Assembly: GCA_964640935.1 (NCBI GenBank)
Contig: CAZXIY010000017.1
Coordinates: 1-22,275, forward strand
From: CAZXIY01 sp964640935
Lineage (GTDB): Archaea > Thermoplasmatota > Thermoplasmata > Methanomassiliicoccales > Methanomethylophilaceae
Direction of reading: 5' to 3'
DNA: 22,275 nucleotides
Notes under the pieces: generated by a model
The model's database searches: none
The model's input: only the letters and a program-made list of their open reading frames with translations
What the model was told of the DNA's origin: nothing
Translations under genes and position numbers: made by a program
Shown: positions 7,536 through 14,488 of the stretch, piece by piece
Position numbering within the stretch: position 1 is the stretch's first letter
Layout: every line of letters begins with the position of its first letter

Positions 7536-8144
7536 ATGTTCTCTGACGAGAGGTCTGATTACGCGGTCCCAGTGATCGGTTTCATATTGTTGGCCATGGC
7601 GACATTCATTGTCGGCCTTGAGATGCTGAGCCAGGAGTACAACATATTCCCGGAAGGCAAATCGGCGATCATCATCGATGTGATCACAGTGCTGCTCCTG
7701 ATAATGTCATTCGTATCAATGAAGAAAGCGTACATCGTTGACGGAATCACGCAGCTGATGTTCGCTTTGTTCTGCATCGTTATGATTGCCACAGATATGT
7801 ATGGCACGGCCATAAGCGATGTCGTCACGATATCCATAGCGATAATATTCGCCATACTGGCATTCATGTCGTTCAGGGTATCGGACTATGTCCTTCTGCT
7901 CATCAATGTACTCGGTGTCGCGATGGTCATAGTGTCTCTCGATGTTGTCGGTATCGATTTCGTTGTACCGTTCGGCATCCTGTCGCTGATCGTTGCATGC
8001 CTGGCAATATACGTAGCAGTCACTGACTGGATGCTCGTGCAGGATATCGCGGCCGATTACGAGGACGAGATGTTCGACGACGATGACGAATGCTGCTGCG
8101 ACGATGACGAGTGTCATTGCCACGACGACGATAAGACAGAATAA
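7536..8144 (+). CDS. Six-helix membrane protein with Asp/Cys/His-rich C-terminal tail
   Basis: I do not recognise the family. The 202-residue product has six hydrophobic segments, spaced as three hairpins and covering about residues 10-165. The first begins near DYAVPVIGFILLAMAT, and short acidic or polar loops separate the segments. The last 25 residues form an extreme tail with about a dozen Asp, five Cys (CCC, then C-H-C-H) and two His. This tail looks like a soft-metal-binding segment and would lie on one face of the membrane. Metal binding is inferred from composition. The overall layout loosely resembles small 6-TM families such as HdeD or YaaH, but no diagnostic motif was found. The start is chosen from TATA spacing. 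A hairpin terminator follows the TAA stop, so the gene appears monocistronic. Confidence 0.75.
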   Translation: MFSDERSDYAVPVIGFILLAMATFIVGLEMLSQEYNIFPEGKSAIIIDVITVLLLIMSFVSMKKAYIVDGITQLMFALFCIVMIATDMYGTAISDVVTISIAIIFAILAFMSFRVSDYVLLLINVLGVAMVIVSLDVVGIDFVVPFGILSLIVACLAIYVAVTDWMLVQDIAADYEDEMFDDDDECCCDDDECHCHDDDKTE

Positions 8145-8149
8145 ACAAC

Positions 8150-8168
8150 GATGGGGGCACACCCCATC
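8150..8168. terminator. Bidirectional hairpin terminator between convergent genes
   Basis: GATGGGG pairs perfectly with CCCCATC around a 5-nt loop. On the plus strand TTTCTTTTTAT follows directly, a good T-tract for the membrane-protein gene. It lies between the convergent stop codons at 8144 and 8190 and may also end the cbiL-nitrilase transcript. Confidence 0.75.
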
Positions 8169-8189
8169 TTTCTTTTTATGAATCGGTTA

Positions 8190-8999
8190 TCAGAACAGAT
8201 CGTATAATCCGCGGTCCCTTCTGTCGAAGTACGATATTTCTCTCATGGAATGTCCTTTTGAATCCCTCGGGAGTCTGCCATCGAGTTTTGCTGTGATCAT
8301 GCTGCCGCTGTCGCCGTAACAGCTCTTCACAACATCCCCATGCGGATCGACGATCATGCACCCTCCGCCGCATATGCTCCCGTCTGATCTCTCTATGACA
8401 GAATTACACGCGGCGACGAAGACCCCATTGTCGGATGCTCTGGCAGGAAGTATCTTCTCCCAGCTTCTGAGACGTTCGGGACCGCCAAGGCCGGAGCAAT
8501 GGGGTATGAGTATCAATTCTGCACTGCGATGTCTCAGTGTCGACGATATCTCTGGTATATGAGCCTCCCAGCACAGATGGACACCTACGATGGCCTTCTT
8601 CAGATGCATGACCGGGATGTCAGTGCCTTTTCCGAAGCTGTCCTTTTCCACATCTCCGAGGTGGGTCTTGCGGTATTTCATCGATCTGCCGTCGGACGAG
8701 ACGATACGGTGGCATATGAACGGCCTGCCGTCAGAAGCTTCGATGTATCCGAATGTGATATCGATGAGGTTATCTTTTGCATAATCAGTTATAATCCCAA
8801 TCCTGTCGTCGTCATCGCCGATCGCATAATGACCGGGGTCTTTCGTTGTGTATCCGGTGAGTGAGGCCTCCGGAAAACAGATCATGTCCGCTCCGTCGGA
8901 GACGGCAAGGTCCGCGAAAGCGAGAATGGTGTCGAGATTCCTATCCGTATCTCCGATGATGGATCTCATCTGCACGACTGATAACACGGTCGGGTCCAT
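8190..8999 (-). CDS. Nitrilase-superfamily carbon-nitrogen hydrolase coupled to cbiL
   Basis: A 269-residue member of the carbon-nitrogen hydrolase (nitrilase) superfamily, full length. The Glu-Lys-Cys catalytic triad is visible: E44 in FPEASLTGY, K111 in YRKTHLG and C143 in VGVHLCWEAHIPE. Members usually hydrolyse non-peptide amides with release of ammonia; true nitriles are rarely the substrate. The gene begins three bases after the cbiL stop. Its ribosome binding site GGTGA overlaps that stop codon, so translation is coupled to cbiL. That linkage suggests a role in corrinoid metabolism, for example hydrolysis of a corrinoid side-chain amide or use of a nitrogen donor, but this is inference from context alone. 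It is soluble and cytoplasmic. A housekeeping omega-amidase or similar role is the main alternative. Confidence 0.9.
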   Translation of the reverse strand: MDPTVLSVVQMRSIIGDTDRNLDTILAFADLAVSDGADMICFPEASLTGYTTKDPGHYAIGDDDDRIGIITDYAKDNLIDITFGYIEASDGRPFICHRIVSSDGRSMKYRKTHLGDVEKDSFGKGTDIPVMHLKKAIVGVHLCWEAHIPEISSTLRHRSAELILIPHCSGLGGPERLRSWEKILPARASDNGVFVAACNSVIERSDGSICGGGCMIVDPHGDVVKSCYGDSGSMITAKLDGRLPRDSKGHSMREISYFDRRDRGLYDLF

Positions 9000-9002
9000 A
9001 TC

Positions 9003-9722
9003 TCACCTTTTCTTTACGATGACGGTGGTGAAATAACCGTATTTTCTTTCTAGATCCATAGCCCCAACGTACTCGTCGTTCATCCCGACGTTGCTTATTA
9101 TAGTGGCCTGTTCCGGTCCGATGCCGTTGGATTTCATCTTTTCCGCGATGTTCTCTATGTCGCTTCCAGCTTTCATGACAACCGTGCAGTCGAATTCTTT
9201 CATGGCGACGTTCATGATGTCGGTGTCGTTCACGGACGGCACCACAGCGAGACATTCGTCGTCCAGCACTAACGGGATGTTGGCGAGTGCAGCTCCTGCG
9301 CAGAATGAAGGTATCCCCGGAATGACTACGCACGCGTATCCGCGGTCTACTACGTATTGCTGAACATACATGAACGTGCTGTAGATCGAGACATCGCCGA
9401 GTGTGATCATAGCGACGTCATGTCCTTTGTCAAGTTCTTTCACGATATCATCTGTTGCAACTTCGCCGCATTCCAGATATGATTTGCGGCCGCCTGACAT
9501 TTTGAAGACAGGTTCCATGACCTTCTTCGCCGAAAGGTCGACGCACTCAGACACTATGGAGAGTGCATGGCTTCTGCTCTCTTTGGATTTCTTAGGAGCG
9601 AAGATCACGTCTGATTCTTCTATCACTCTTTTCGCTTTGAGCGTCATCAATTCTGGATCGCCGGGACCTACGCCGATACCATACAGCGTGCCTTTCTTTA
9701 TTTTCGGGGACTTCTCGGTCAT
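9003..9722 (-). CDS. cbiL: Cobalt-factor II C20-methyltransferase
   Basis: Methylates C20 of cobalt-factor II with SAM to give cobalt-factor III, the first methylation of the corrin-specific branch. The 239-residue product is of normal length for CbiL and has the tetrapyrrole methylase fold. The N-terminal SAM-binding loop is GIGVGPGDPELMTLKA, then LGDVSIYSTFMYV and VIPGIPSFCAGAA, which distinguish CbiL from other corrin methylases. The start is taken as the ATG at 9722, about 27 nt downstream of a TATATA box, which implies a leaderless message. An in-frame ATG at 9740 lies inside the dyad operator and adds six residues that do not look conserved. It heads an operon with the nitrilase-like gene and diverges from the importer operon. 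It is separated from the other cbi genes by about 5.6 kb but shares their upstream dyad. Confidence 0.95.
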   Translation of the reverse strand: MTEKSPKIKKGTLYGIGVGPGDPELMTLKAKRVIEESDVIFAPKKSKESRSHALSIVSECVDLSAKKVMEPVFKMSGGRKSYLECGEVATDDIVKELDKGHDVAMITLGDVSIYSTFMYVQQYVVDRGYACVVIPGIPSFCAGAALANIPLVLDDECLAVVPSVNDTDIMNVAMKEFDCTVVMKAGSDIENIAEKMKSNGIGPEQATIISNVGMNDEYVGAMDLERKYGYFTTVIVKKR

Positions 9723-9727
9723 TATAT

Positions 9728-9744
9728 TTGGATTATACATCCAA
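9728..9744. promoter_or_regulatory. Dyad operator, site 1 (TTGG-N9-CCAA)
   Basis: TTGGATTATACATCCAA has perfect 6-bp arms (TTGGAT and ATCCAA). It lies between the TATA box and start codon of cbiL, where a bound protein would block initiation. Its 15-nt segment TATACATCCAACTTA is repeated exactly at site 2, and the pattern recurs at 17503-17519. The factor that binds it is unknown. Confidence 0.65.
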
Positions 9745-9745
9745 C

Positions 9746-9753
9746 TTATATAT
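9746..9753. promoter_or_regulatory. Shared TATA box for divergent cbiL and importer promoters
   Basis: TTATATAT reads as a TATA box on both strands and lies between the two dyads. Leftward it sits about 27 nt before the cbiL ATG. Rightward it predicts initiation near 9776, inside dyad site 2, leaving about 20 nt of leader with GGTG before the binding-protein ATG. The transcription start sites are inferred. Confidence 0.55.
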
Positions 9754-9768
9754 TTTCACGGGATACTG

Positions 9769-9785
9769 ATGGACTATACATCCAA
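9769..9785. promoter_or_regulatory. Dyad operator, site 2
   Basis: ATGGACTATACATCCAA. The right half is identical to site 1, while the left arm keeps TGGA only. The centre-to-centre distance to site 1 is 41 bp, about four helical turns, so two dimers would face the same side of DNA. It covers the predicted start point of the binding-protein transcript. Confidence 0.65.
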
Positions 9786-9795
9786 CTTAGGTGTG

Positions 9796-10887
9796 ATGAT
9801 GGACAGCAAAAATGTGAAAATTATAGCCGTTGTCGCTGTTTTGATAATAGTTGTGGCCGCCGCAGCGGTAGTCATAGCGAACAACAATAACAGCAACAGC
9901 GGAAAATCGGACACGGTGACCATTACGCAGAACGACGGTACCGAAGTAAAGGTCTCGGTCCCTGTAGAGAAACTATGTATCGTGAACACGAACGCGGCGG
10001 AGTTCGCTACCCTTCTCGGTGTCAGCGACAGGGTGGTCGGTGTCAGTTCGACGATGATCAAGACGCCAACCGAGTCCTGGTGGTCGGAGCGCGAGAATGT
10101 CGGCGATTACAAGACGCCGGATCCGGGGAGCATACTGAAGACAGGGGCGACAGTTGTGATCGGCCAGTGCACGTCTATGCCGATAACGAACGTTCAGGCC
10201 CTTCAGGACCAGGGCGTTACCGTGATCCTTCTCGACATGTACGGATACAGTACGCAGACTGACGATCTCAAGCAGTTCGCGAAACTCTTCCCAGACTCTG
10301 ATGCAAGCAAGATCGCCGATAAGTACGCCACATTCTTCAATGGCATCGTAACGAAGATAACGAGCAAGACGTCCGCTATCAGCGAGGCGGATAAGAAGAC
10401 GTTCCTTTCAACGATGGGGACGAAGGCCGATTCGAAATATTACTCGTCAACTTCTGAGCTCAGTTTGATGCTCTGCGATATATGCGGCATGAAGAACGTG
10501 ATCGCGGACATAGTGTCAACATCCACATCATCCTCGGTGAGCGTATCGGAGGATCCGATCGCGAAGTACTACAGCGATAAAGGGATAGATGTGTTCATTC
10601 TCCGCAATTCTTCGACTTATGATAAAGCCGCTGCGGACATAGACGCTTTCAGATCCACCCACTCGGTCATAGACGGTACCGGTCTGTTCGATACGGCCAA
10701 GGTGATCAAGACTGTGGATTCAAAGGTCTTGTCCGGACCCCGCTGTTTCGTCGGTATGGTATATTTCGCGTCGACGATGAACCCCAGTATCGATATCGGG
10801 CTCACAATGGACAGCGTGATTACCGACTACAACGCTCAGTTCGGAACAAGCTGGACATCGAGTCAGCTGTTCTATGAATACGCATAA
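9796..10887 (+). CDS. ABC importer substrate-binding protein (corrinoid/metal-chelate type)
   Basis: Extracellular binding protein of the BtuF/FepB class, 363 residues. An uncleaved or late-cleaved membrane anchor covers residues about 8-29, followed by an Asn/Ser linker typical of archaeal binding proteins. There is no lipobox cysteine. The mature part opens with TVTITQNDGTEVKVSVPVEK and then FATLLGVSDRVVGVSS, the standard start of class III binding proteins. The start is the ATG at 9796 or 9799, both preceded by GGTG. A longer open frame upstream would read through the operator and the cbiL promoter and is rejected. Permease and ATPase follow. The ligand is not proven; the shared operator with cbi genes favours a corrinoid, with ferric or nickel chelates as alternatives. 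A hairpin after the stop may set a higher expression level than for the membrane parts. Confidence 0.88.
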   Translation: MMDSKNVKIIAVVAVLIIVVAAAAVVIANNNNSNSGKSDTVTITQNDGTEVKVSVPVEKLCIVNTNAAEFATLLGVSDRVVGVSSTMIKTPTESWWSERENVGDYKTPDPGSILKTGATVVIGQCTSMPITNVQALQDQGVTVILLDMYGYSTQTDDLKQFAKLFPDSDASKIADKYATFFNGIVTKITSKTSAISEADKKTFLSTMGTKADSKYYSSTSELSLMLCDICGMKNVIADIVSTSTSSSVSVSEDPIAKYYSDKGIDVFILRNSSTYDKAAADIDAFRSTHSVIDGTGLFDTAKVIKTVDSKVLSGPRCFVGMVYFASTMNPSIDIGLTMDSVITDYNAQFGTSWTSSQLFYEYA

Positions 10888-10891
10888 TCAC

Positions 10892-10914
10892 GGTGGGGTG
10901 ACAGCCACCCCACC
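10892..10914 (+). terminator. Intercistronic hairpin after the binding-protein gene
   Basis: GGTGGGGTG pairs with CACCCCACC (9 bp) around a 5-nt loop, starting four bases after the stop codon. There is no real T-run. Such a stem between a binding-protein gene and its permease gene commonly causes partial termination or protects the upstream message, which would give excess binding protein. Confidence 0.55.
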
Positions 10915-10940
10915 CCTTTCCGAACGGTGTTGATGGTCTG

Positions 10941-12089
10941 ATGGATGACGAATCTGGAAAAGAGAAAATCGGTGAACCGGCCGCAGGATCTTCGATAAGG
11001 AAGATGTTCGAGGCATCGACATCGAGAAAAGTGTCTTTCATAGGGATATTGATCCTGGTGCTCGGGGTCTTCATTTTCATATCGCTCAGCTGCGGTTCTA
11101 TATTGATTCCCATAGACGAAGTGGCAAAGTGCATAGTGAATCAGTTCCTGCCGGGATCGTTCAATCTATCTGAGCCTTATTATTCAAATGTCATCATAAA
11201 CGGAAGAGAGCCGCGTATATTGCTCTGTATACTCACCGGTATAATACTCGGAGCTTCCGGTACGGTGATGCAGAGCCTGCTCAAGAATCCGCTGGTCAGC
11301 CCGTTCACACTCGGTGTCTCATCGGCAGCCTCGTTCGGTGCCGCTATGGCAATAGTGTTCGGAGCAACGATATTCGGGTCTGCATACTATGGTATGGTCG
11401 AACTCGGTCCGATAACCTTCTCTGCAAAAACGATAATAACGATAGTCTTCGCATTCGCATTCGGTCTTCTGAGCATGTTGATGGTGCTTCTGATCTCGCG
11501 TAACAACAACATGGCCCAATCGGTCCTTGTATTGGCCGGTGTTGTCATAGGATATCTGTTCCAGGCCGGCGTATCATTTGCGAAGTACATATCCGATGAT
11601 TCTTCTCTGAGAGAGATAGTCAGCTGGCTCATGGGTGGGATGTGGGGGGCGACATGGAGCAGCATAACCCTATTGCTGCCGATAGTCCTCGTCTGCATGA
11701 TCCTGGTGGAACGTCACGCTGTGGAGATGAATGCCCTGTCAGGAGGGGATGATGTTGCCAAGACGCTGGGCGTGGATGTCAGGAAGATGCGCAGGAATCT
11801 GCTGATCGTCTGCACTATGGGGACATCCGCATGTCTTGCATTCACCGGTGTCATCGGTTTCATAGGTCTCATGGCCCCGCACATATGCAGGATATTGATA
11901 GGCAACGATAACAAGTATCTGATCCCGGCATCGGCTCTTTTGGGCGCCGTGATATTGTTGATATCGGATACGGCCGCAAGGATGATATTGAGTCCTCAGG
12001 AGGTTCCTGTCGGGATACTTCTGTATCTGATAGGCGGAATATTCTTTATCTGGCTCATATCCAGGAAGAAAGGAGCGTACATCTCATGA
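10941..12089 (+). CDS. ABC importer permease, BtuC/FecCD family
   Basis: A 382-residue integral membrane subunit that forms the translocation channel as a dimer. After a hydrophilic, charged N-terminal extension of about 30 residues come 9-10 hydrophobic helices. Two FecCD signatures are clear: the segment REPRILLCILTG through GASGTVMQSLLKNPL (89-118), and the C-terminal segment GFIGLMAPHICRIL, which is followed by PASALLGAVILLISDTAAR. The length is somewhat above BtuC (about 326) because of the N-terminal extension. It follows the binding-protein gene after a hairpin and overlaps the ATPase gene by 4 nt (ATGA), so the two membrane-complex subunits are translationally coupled. Family substrates are cobalamin, ferric siderophores and heme. 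Confidence 0.93.
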   Translation: MDDESGKEKIGEPAAGSSIRKMFEASTSRKVSFIGILILVLGVFIFISLSCGSILIPIDEVAKCIVNQFLPGSFNLSEPYYSNVIINGREPRILLCILTGIILGASGTVMQSLLKNPLVSPFTLGVSSAASFGAAMAIVFGATIFGSAYYGMVELGPITFSAKTIITIVFAFAFGLLSMLMVLLISRNNNMAQSVLVLAGVVIGYLFQAGVSFAKYISDDSSLREIVSWLMGGMWGATWSSITLLLPIVLVCMILVERHAVEMNALSGGDDVAKTLGVDVRKMRRNLLIVCTMGTSACLAFTGVIGFIGLMAPHICRILIGNDNKYLIPASALLGAVILLISDTAARMILSPQEVPVGILLYLIGGIFFIWLISRKKGAYIS

Positions 12090-12859
12090 AGATCTCCGCA
12101 GTGGATCTCACACAGGGATACGACGAGAAGAACGTTCTGGAATCGATCGATTTGGAGGCATGCACAGGGGAGGTGATGTCCATACTCGGGCCTAATGGGT
12201 CTGGGAAGTCTACGCTGATACGCACTATGTGCAATCTGATGGAACCTAAATCGGGCAAGATAAGGGTAGGCGACGTCGACATCAAGGATTACGACAGGAA
12301 GGAACTTGCTAAAACTATCGGATACGTTCCGCAGTATTATGCCTATATCCAGCATATGACCGTCCTGGATACTGTTCTTCTGGGGAGGAAGCCATATGTC
12401 GAATGGAATTACAGCGACAACGATTTCAGGATCGCAGAAGATTCTATGAAAAGACTCAGAGTGCTGAATCTCGCTGAAAGGAATGTTAACGAACTTTCCG
12501 GCGGCCAGATGCAGAGGGTGTTCATCGCAAGAGCATTATGCCAGCGTCCGAAATTCTATATGTTCGACGAGCCGACCAGCTCGCTGGATCTGAAGCATCA
12601 GATAGACACGATGAAGATAATGAGAGAGATCGTCCACAAGGAGGACAGCGGGATGGTCATCGCGTTGCATGATCTCAATCTTGCGCTGAGATATTCAGAT
12701 AAGGTGGTCATGATCAAGGATAAGAAGGTATACGACTGCGGACCCCCCGAATCCGTGATCACCGAAAGATCCATCTTGGATGTCTACGGCGTCAGGTCGC
12801 AGATATTGGAGAATGATAACGGCATGTTCGTCCTGCCCGTGGACTCATGCGGCTGGTGA
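12086..12859 (+). CDS. ABC importer ATPase, BtuD/FecE family
   Basis: A 257-residue ATP-binding subunit that drives the adjacent permease. Walker A GPNGSGKST is at 35-43, the Q-loop around Q83, the ABC signature LSGGQ at 137-141, Walker B with DEPT at 161-164 and the switch histidine in ALHDLNLALRY. Length and motifs are normal for FecE/BtuD. The start overlaps the permease stop by 4 nt. The next gene, encoding Sel1 repeats, begins four bases after its stop, with a GGTGAT ribosome binding site overlapping that stop. Confidence 0.94.
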   Translation: MKISAVDLTQGYDEKNVLESIDLEACTGEVMSILGPNGSGKSTLIRTMCNLMEPKSGKIRVGDVDIKDYDRKELAKTIGYVPQYYAYIQHMTVLDTVLLGRKPYVEWNYSDNDFRIAEDSMKRLRVLNLAERNVNELSGGQMQRVFIARALCQRPKFYMFDEPTSSLDLKHQIDTMKIMREIVHKEDSGMVIALHDLNLALRYSDKVVMIKDKKVYDCGPPESVITERSILDVYGVRSQILENDNGMFVLPVDSCGW

Positions 12860-12863
12860 TCAT

Positions 12864-13577
12864 ATGCTGGACCATCCTGCGGATTCGTCATCAAGATATC
12901 CGGCGGCGAGATTCATGTTCTATCTCGCGAAGATGTTGAAAGAGAAAGGGTACGTGGGCGGTTGCATCGCAATGCTACGTACGGCGGCCGATCTCGGATG
13001 TTCGGATTCAATGGTCCTTCTCGGGGATATTCTGGTGGACGGCGGACAGGCGGATAAAAAAGAAGCTATGGACTATTTTGTAAAGGCATCCGAACTCGGC
13101 AACGATATGGGGATGCGCAATGCCGGATACTGTTATGCGCTGGGTATCGGATGCGAGAAGGACAAGAAAGCTGCGGCGGAATGGTATCTGATGGCCGCTG
13201 AGAAAGGCAATGCCAGGGCACAATGCAACATAGGCGTCCTGTATGAATACGGGCACGGGGTGCCGCAGGATTTCAGAGAAGCGGCAAGATGGTATCGTGA
13301 ATCCGCGGAGAGAGGATGTTCCAGGGGCCAGACCAACTACGCATGCATGCTTATTGAGGGGAAAGGCGTGAACAGGGACACTGCCGAAGCCATCGAGCGG
13401 TTGGAGAGATCCGGTTCTCCGAGAGCATTGCGTATACTCGGGCAGATTTATCTTAATGGGAACGGTGTTCCGGAAGACAGAGAACTGGCAATAAAGTTCC
13501 TTGAGAAGTCATCCGAAAAGGATGCGAAGGCGAAAGTCTTGCTGGCGGAGATCGTCGGCAAGACCACATCCGGATGA
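12864..13577 (+). CDS. Sel1-repeat (TPR-like) protein in the importer operon
   Basis: A 237-residue solenoid protein. About five tandem Sel1-like repeats of 32-37 residues cover residues 30-230, with the pattern (A/G)xxxLGxxY..GxGVxxDxxxAxxWYxxAAExG seen clearly in the third and fourth. Sel1 repeats mediate protein-protein contacts and the family has no fixed enzymatic role. There is no signal peptide, so it is cytoplasmic. The start at 12864 is four bases after the ATPase stop and has a GGTGAT ribosome binding site. A longer frame beginning at 12780 would overlap the ATPase gene and lacks repeat-like sequence. Co-transcription with the importer suggests an accessory or regulatory partner, but nothing in the sequence says of what kind. 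Confidence 0.87.
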   Translation: MLDHPADSSSRYPAARFMFYLAKMLKEKGYVGGCIAMLRTAADLGCSDSMVLLGDILVDGGQADKKEAMDYFVKASELGNDMGMRNAGYCYALGIGCEKDKKAAAEWYLMAAEKGNARAQCNIGVLYEYGHGVPQDFREAARWYRESAERGCSRGQTNYACMLIEGKGVNRDTAEAIERLERSGSPRALRILGQIYLNGNGVPEDRELAIKFLEKSSEKDAKAKVLLAEIVGKTTSG

Positions 13578-13597
13578 CATAGCCAGGTATGCAAAAA

Positions 13598-13618
13598 TCT
13601 TAAGAAATGATATAGGTG
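13598..13618 (+). promoter_or_regulatory. Possible promoter and ribosome binding site of the DrrA-like gene
   Basis: An AT-rich TCTTAAG lies about 24 nt before the ATG at 13625, and GGTG lies 6 nt before it. Either leaderless or SD-led initiation is possible. The 47-nt gap after the Sel1 gene has no hairpin, so read-through from the importer operon is also possible. Confidence 0.35.
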
Positions 13619-13624
13619 TGTGAA

Positions 13625-14488
13625 ATGGACGACGATATAATCGTTGCAGAGAACCTGACGAAGAGGTTCGGCAACAAGATCGCAGTCGACGGCATCGATC
13701 TGCGTGTCAGAAGGGGAGAGGTGTTCGGATTCCTAGGTCCCAACGGAGCAGGAAAGACGACGACCGTCAGACTGCTCTCATCCCTTGCGAAGATGGACGA
13801 CGGAACGGTAACTATCGCAGGATATGATCTTTCAAAGGAAGCATCCAAAGCGAAGGGTTCCATGGGCGTCATACAGCAGCATATCAGCCTGGATAAGGAT
13901 CTGACAGTTTACGAGAATATGATGCAGCATGCCATGTACCATAAGGTACCCAGAGCTCAGAGGGATGCGGATATACAGCGTCTGGTGTCTTACGTCGGAC
14001 TGGAGGAATATCTCGACAGCATGGTCGATTCCCTTTCCGGCGGATGGAAACGCCGCGTCGCGATCGTTTGCGCATTGTTTCACAATCCGGAGATAATATT
14101 CCTGGATGAGCCCACGGTCGGTCTGGACATACAGGCGAGGAGGTTGCTTTGGGACCTCGTCCGCAAGCTGAACAAGGACGGGACGACGGTCTTCCTTACT
14201 ACGCATTACATCGAGGAGGCGGAAGCTCTTTGCGACAGGGTGGGGATAATCAACCACGGCAAGATAATAGCATTGAACACCCCGGAGAACCTATGTCAGA
14301 GTGTCGGTAATACGGCTGTCGAATATTTCTCATCCGACGGAAAGAGCCAGTATAGATATTTTAAACAGAGAGAACAGGCGAACGATTTCGCCAACGGCCT
14401 CGGAAAGGAATATACGGTGACGGTGAGGAAGACGAACCTCGAGGATTGTTTCGTCGAACTGACCGGAAGAACGGTGGGTGGTGCCTGA
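13625..14488 (+). CDS. ABC transporter ATPase, DrrA type
   Basis: A 287-residue ATPase of the daunorubicin-resistance (DrrA/CcmA) class that powers ABC-2 type exporters. Walker A GPNGAGKT is at 38-45, the ABC signature LSGGWKRR at 137-144, Walker B FLDEPTVGLD at 159-168 and switch His in TTHYIEEAE. The C-terminal region beyond residue 220 is the usual DrrA extension. A GGTG ribosome binding site precedes the chosen ATG. An in-frame GTG 9 nt upstream (13616) is less well placed. The gene overlaps the permease gene by one base (TGATG). The cargo is unknown: in archaea such pairs export lipids, drugs or peptides. There is no dyad operator upstream, so it may be unrelated to the corrinoid genes that flank it. 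Confidence 0.92.
   Translation: MDDDIIVAENLTKRFGNKIAVDGIDLRVRRGEVFGFLGPNGAGKTTTVRLLSSLAKMDDGTVTIAGYDLSKEASKAKGSMGVIQQHISLDKDLTVYENMMQHAMYHKVPRAQRDADIQRLVSYVGLEEYLDSMVDSLSGGWKRRVAIVCALFHNPEIIFLDEPTVGLDIQARRLLWDLVRKLNKDGTTVFLTTHYIEEAEALCDRVGIINHGKIIALNTPENLCQSVGNTAVEYFSSDGKSQYRYFKQREQANDFANGLGKEYTVTVRKTNLEDCFVELTGRTVGGA

Noticed and set aside
9403..9795. A long N-terminal extension of the importer binding protein
   Set aside because: It would run antisense through the cbiL gene and through the operator and TATA box; the signal-anchor sequence starts directly at 9796/9799.
12780..12863. An earlier start for the Sel1-repeat protein
   Set aside because: It would overlap the ATPase C-terminus by 80 nt with unconserved sequence, while 12864 has a well-placed GGTGAT site.
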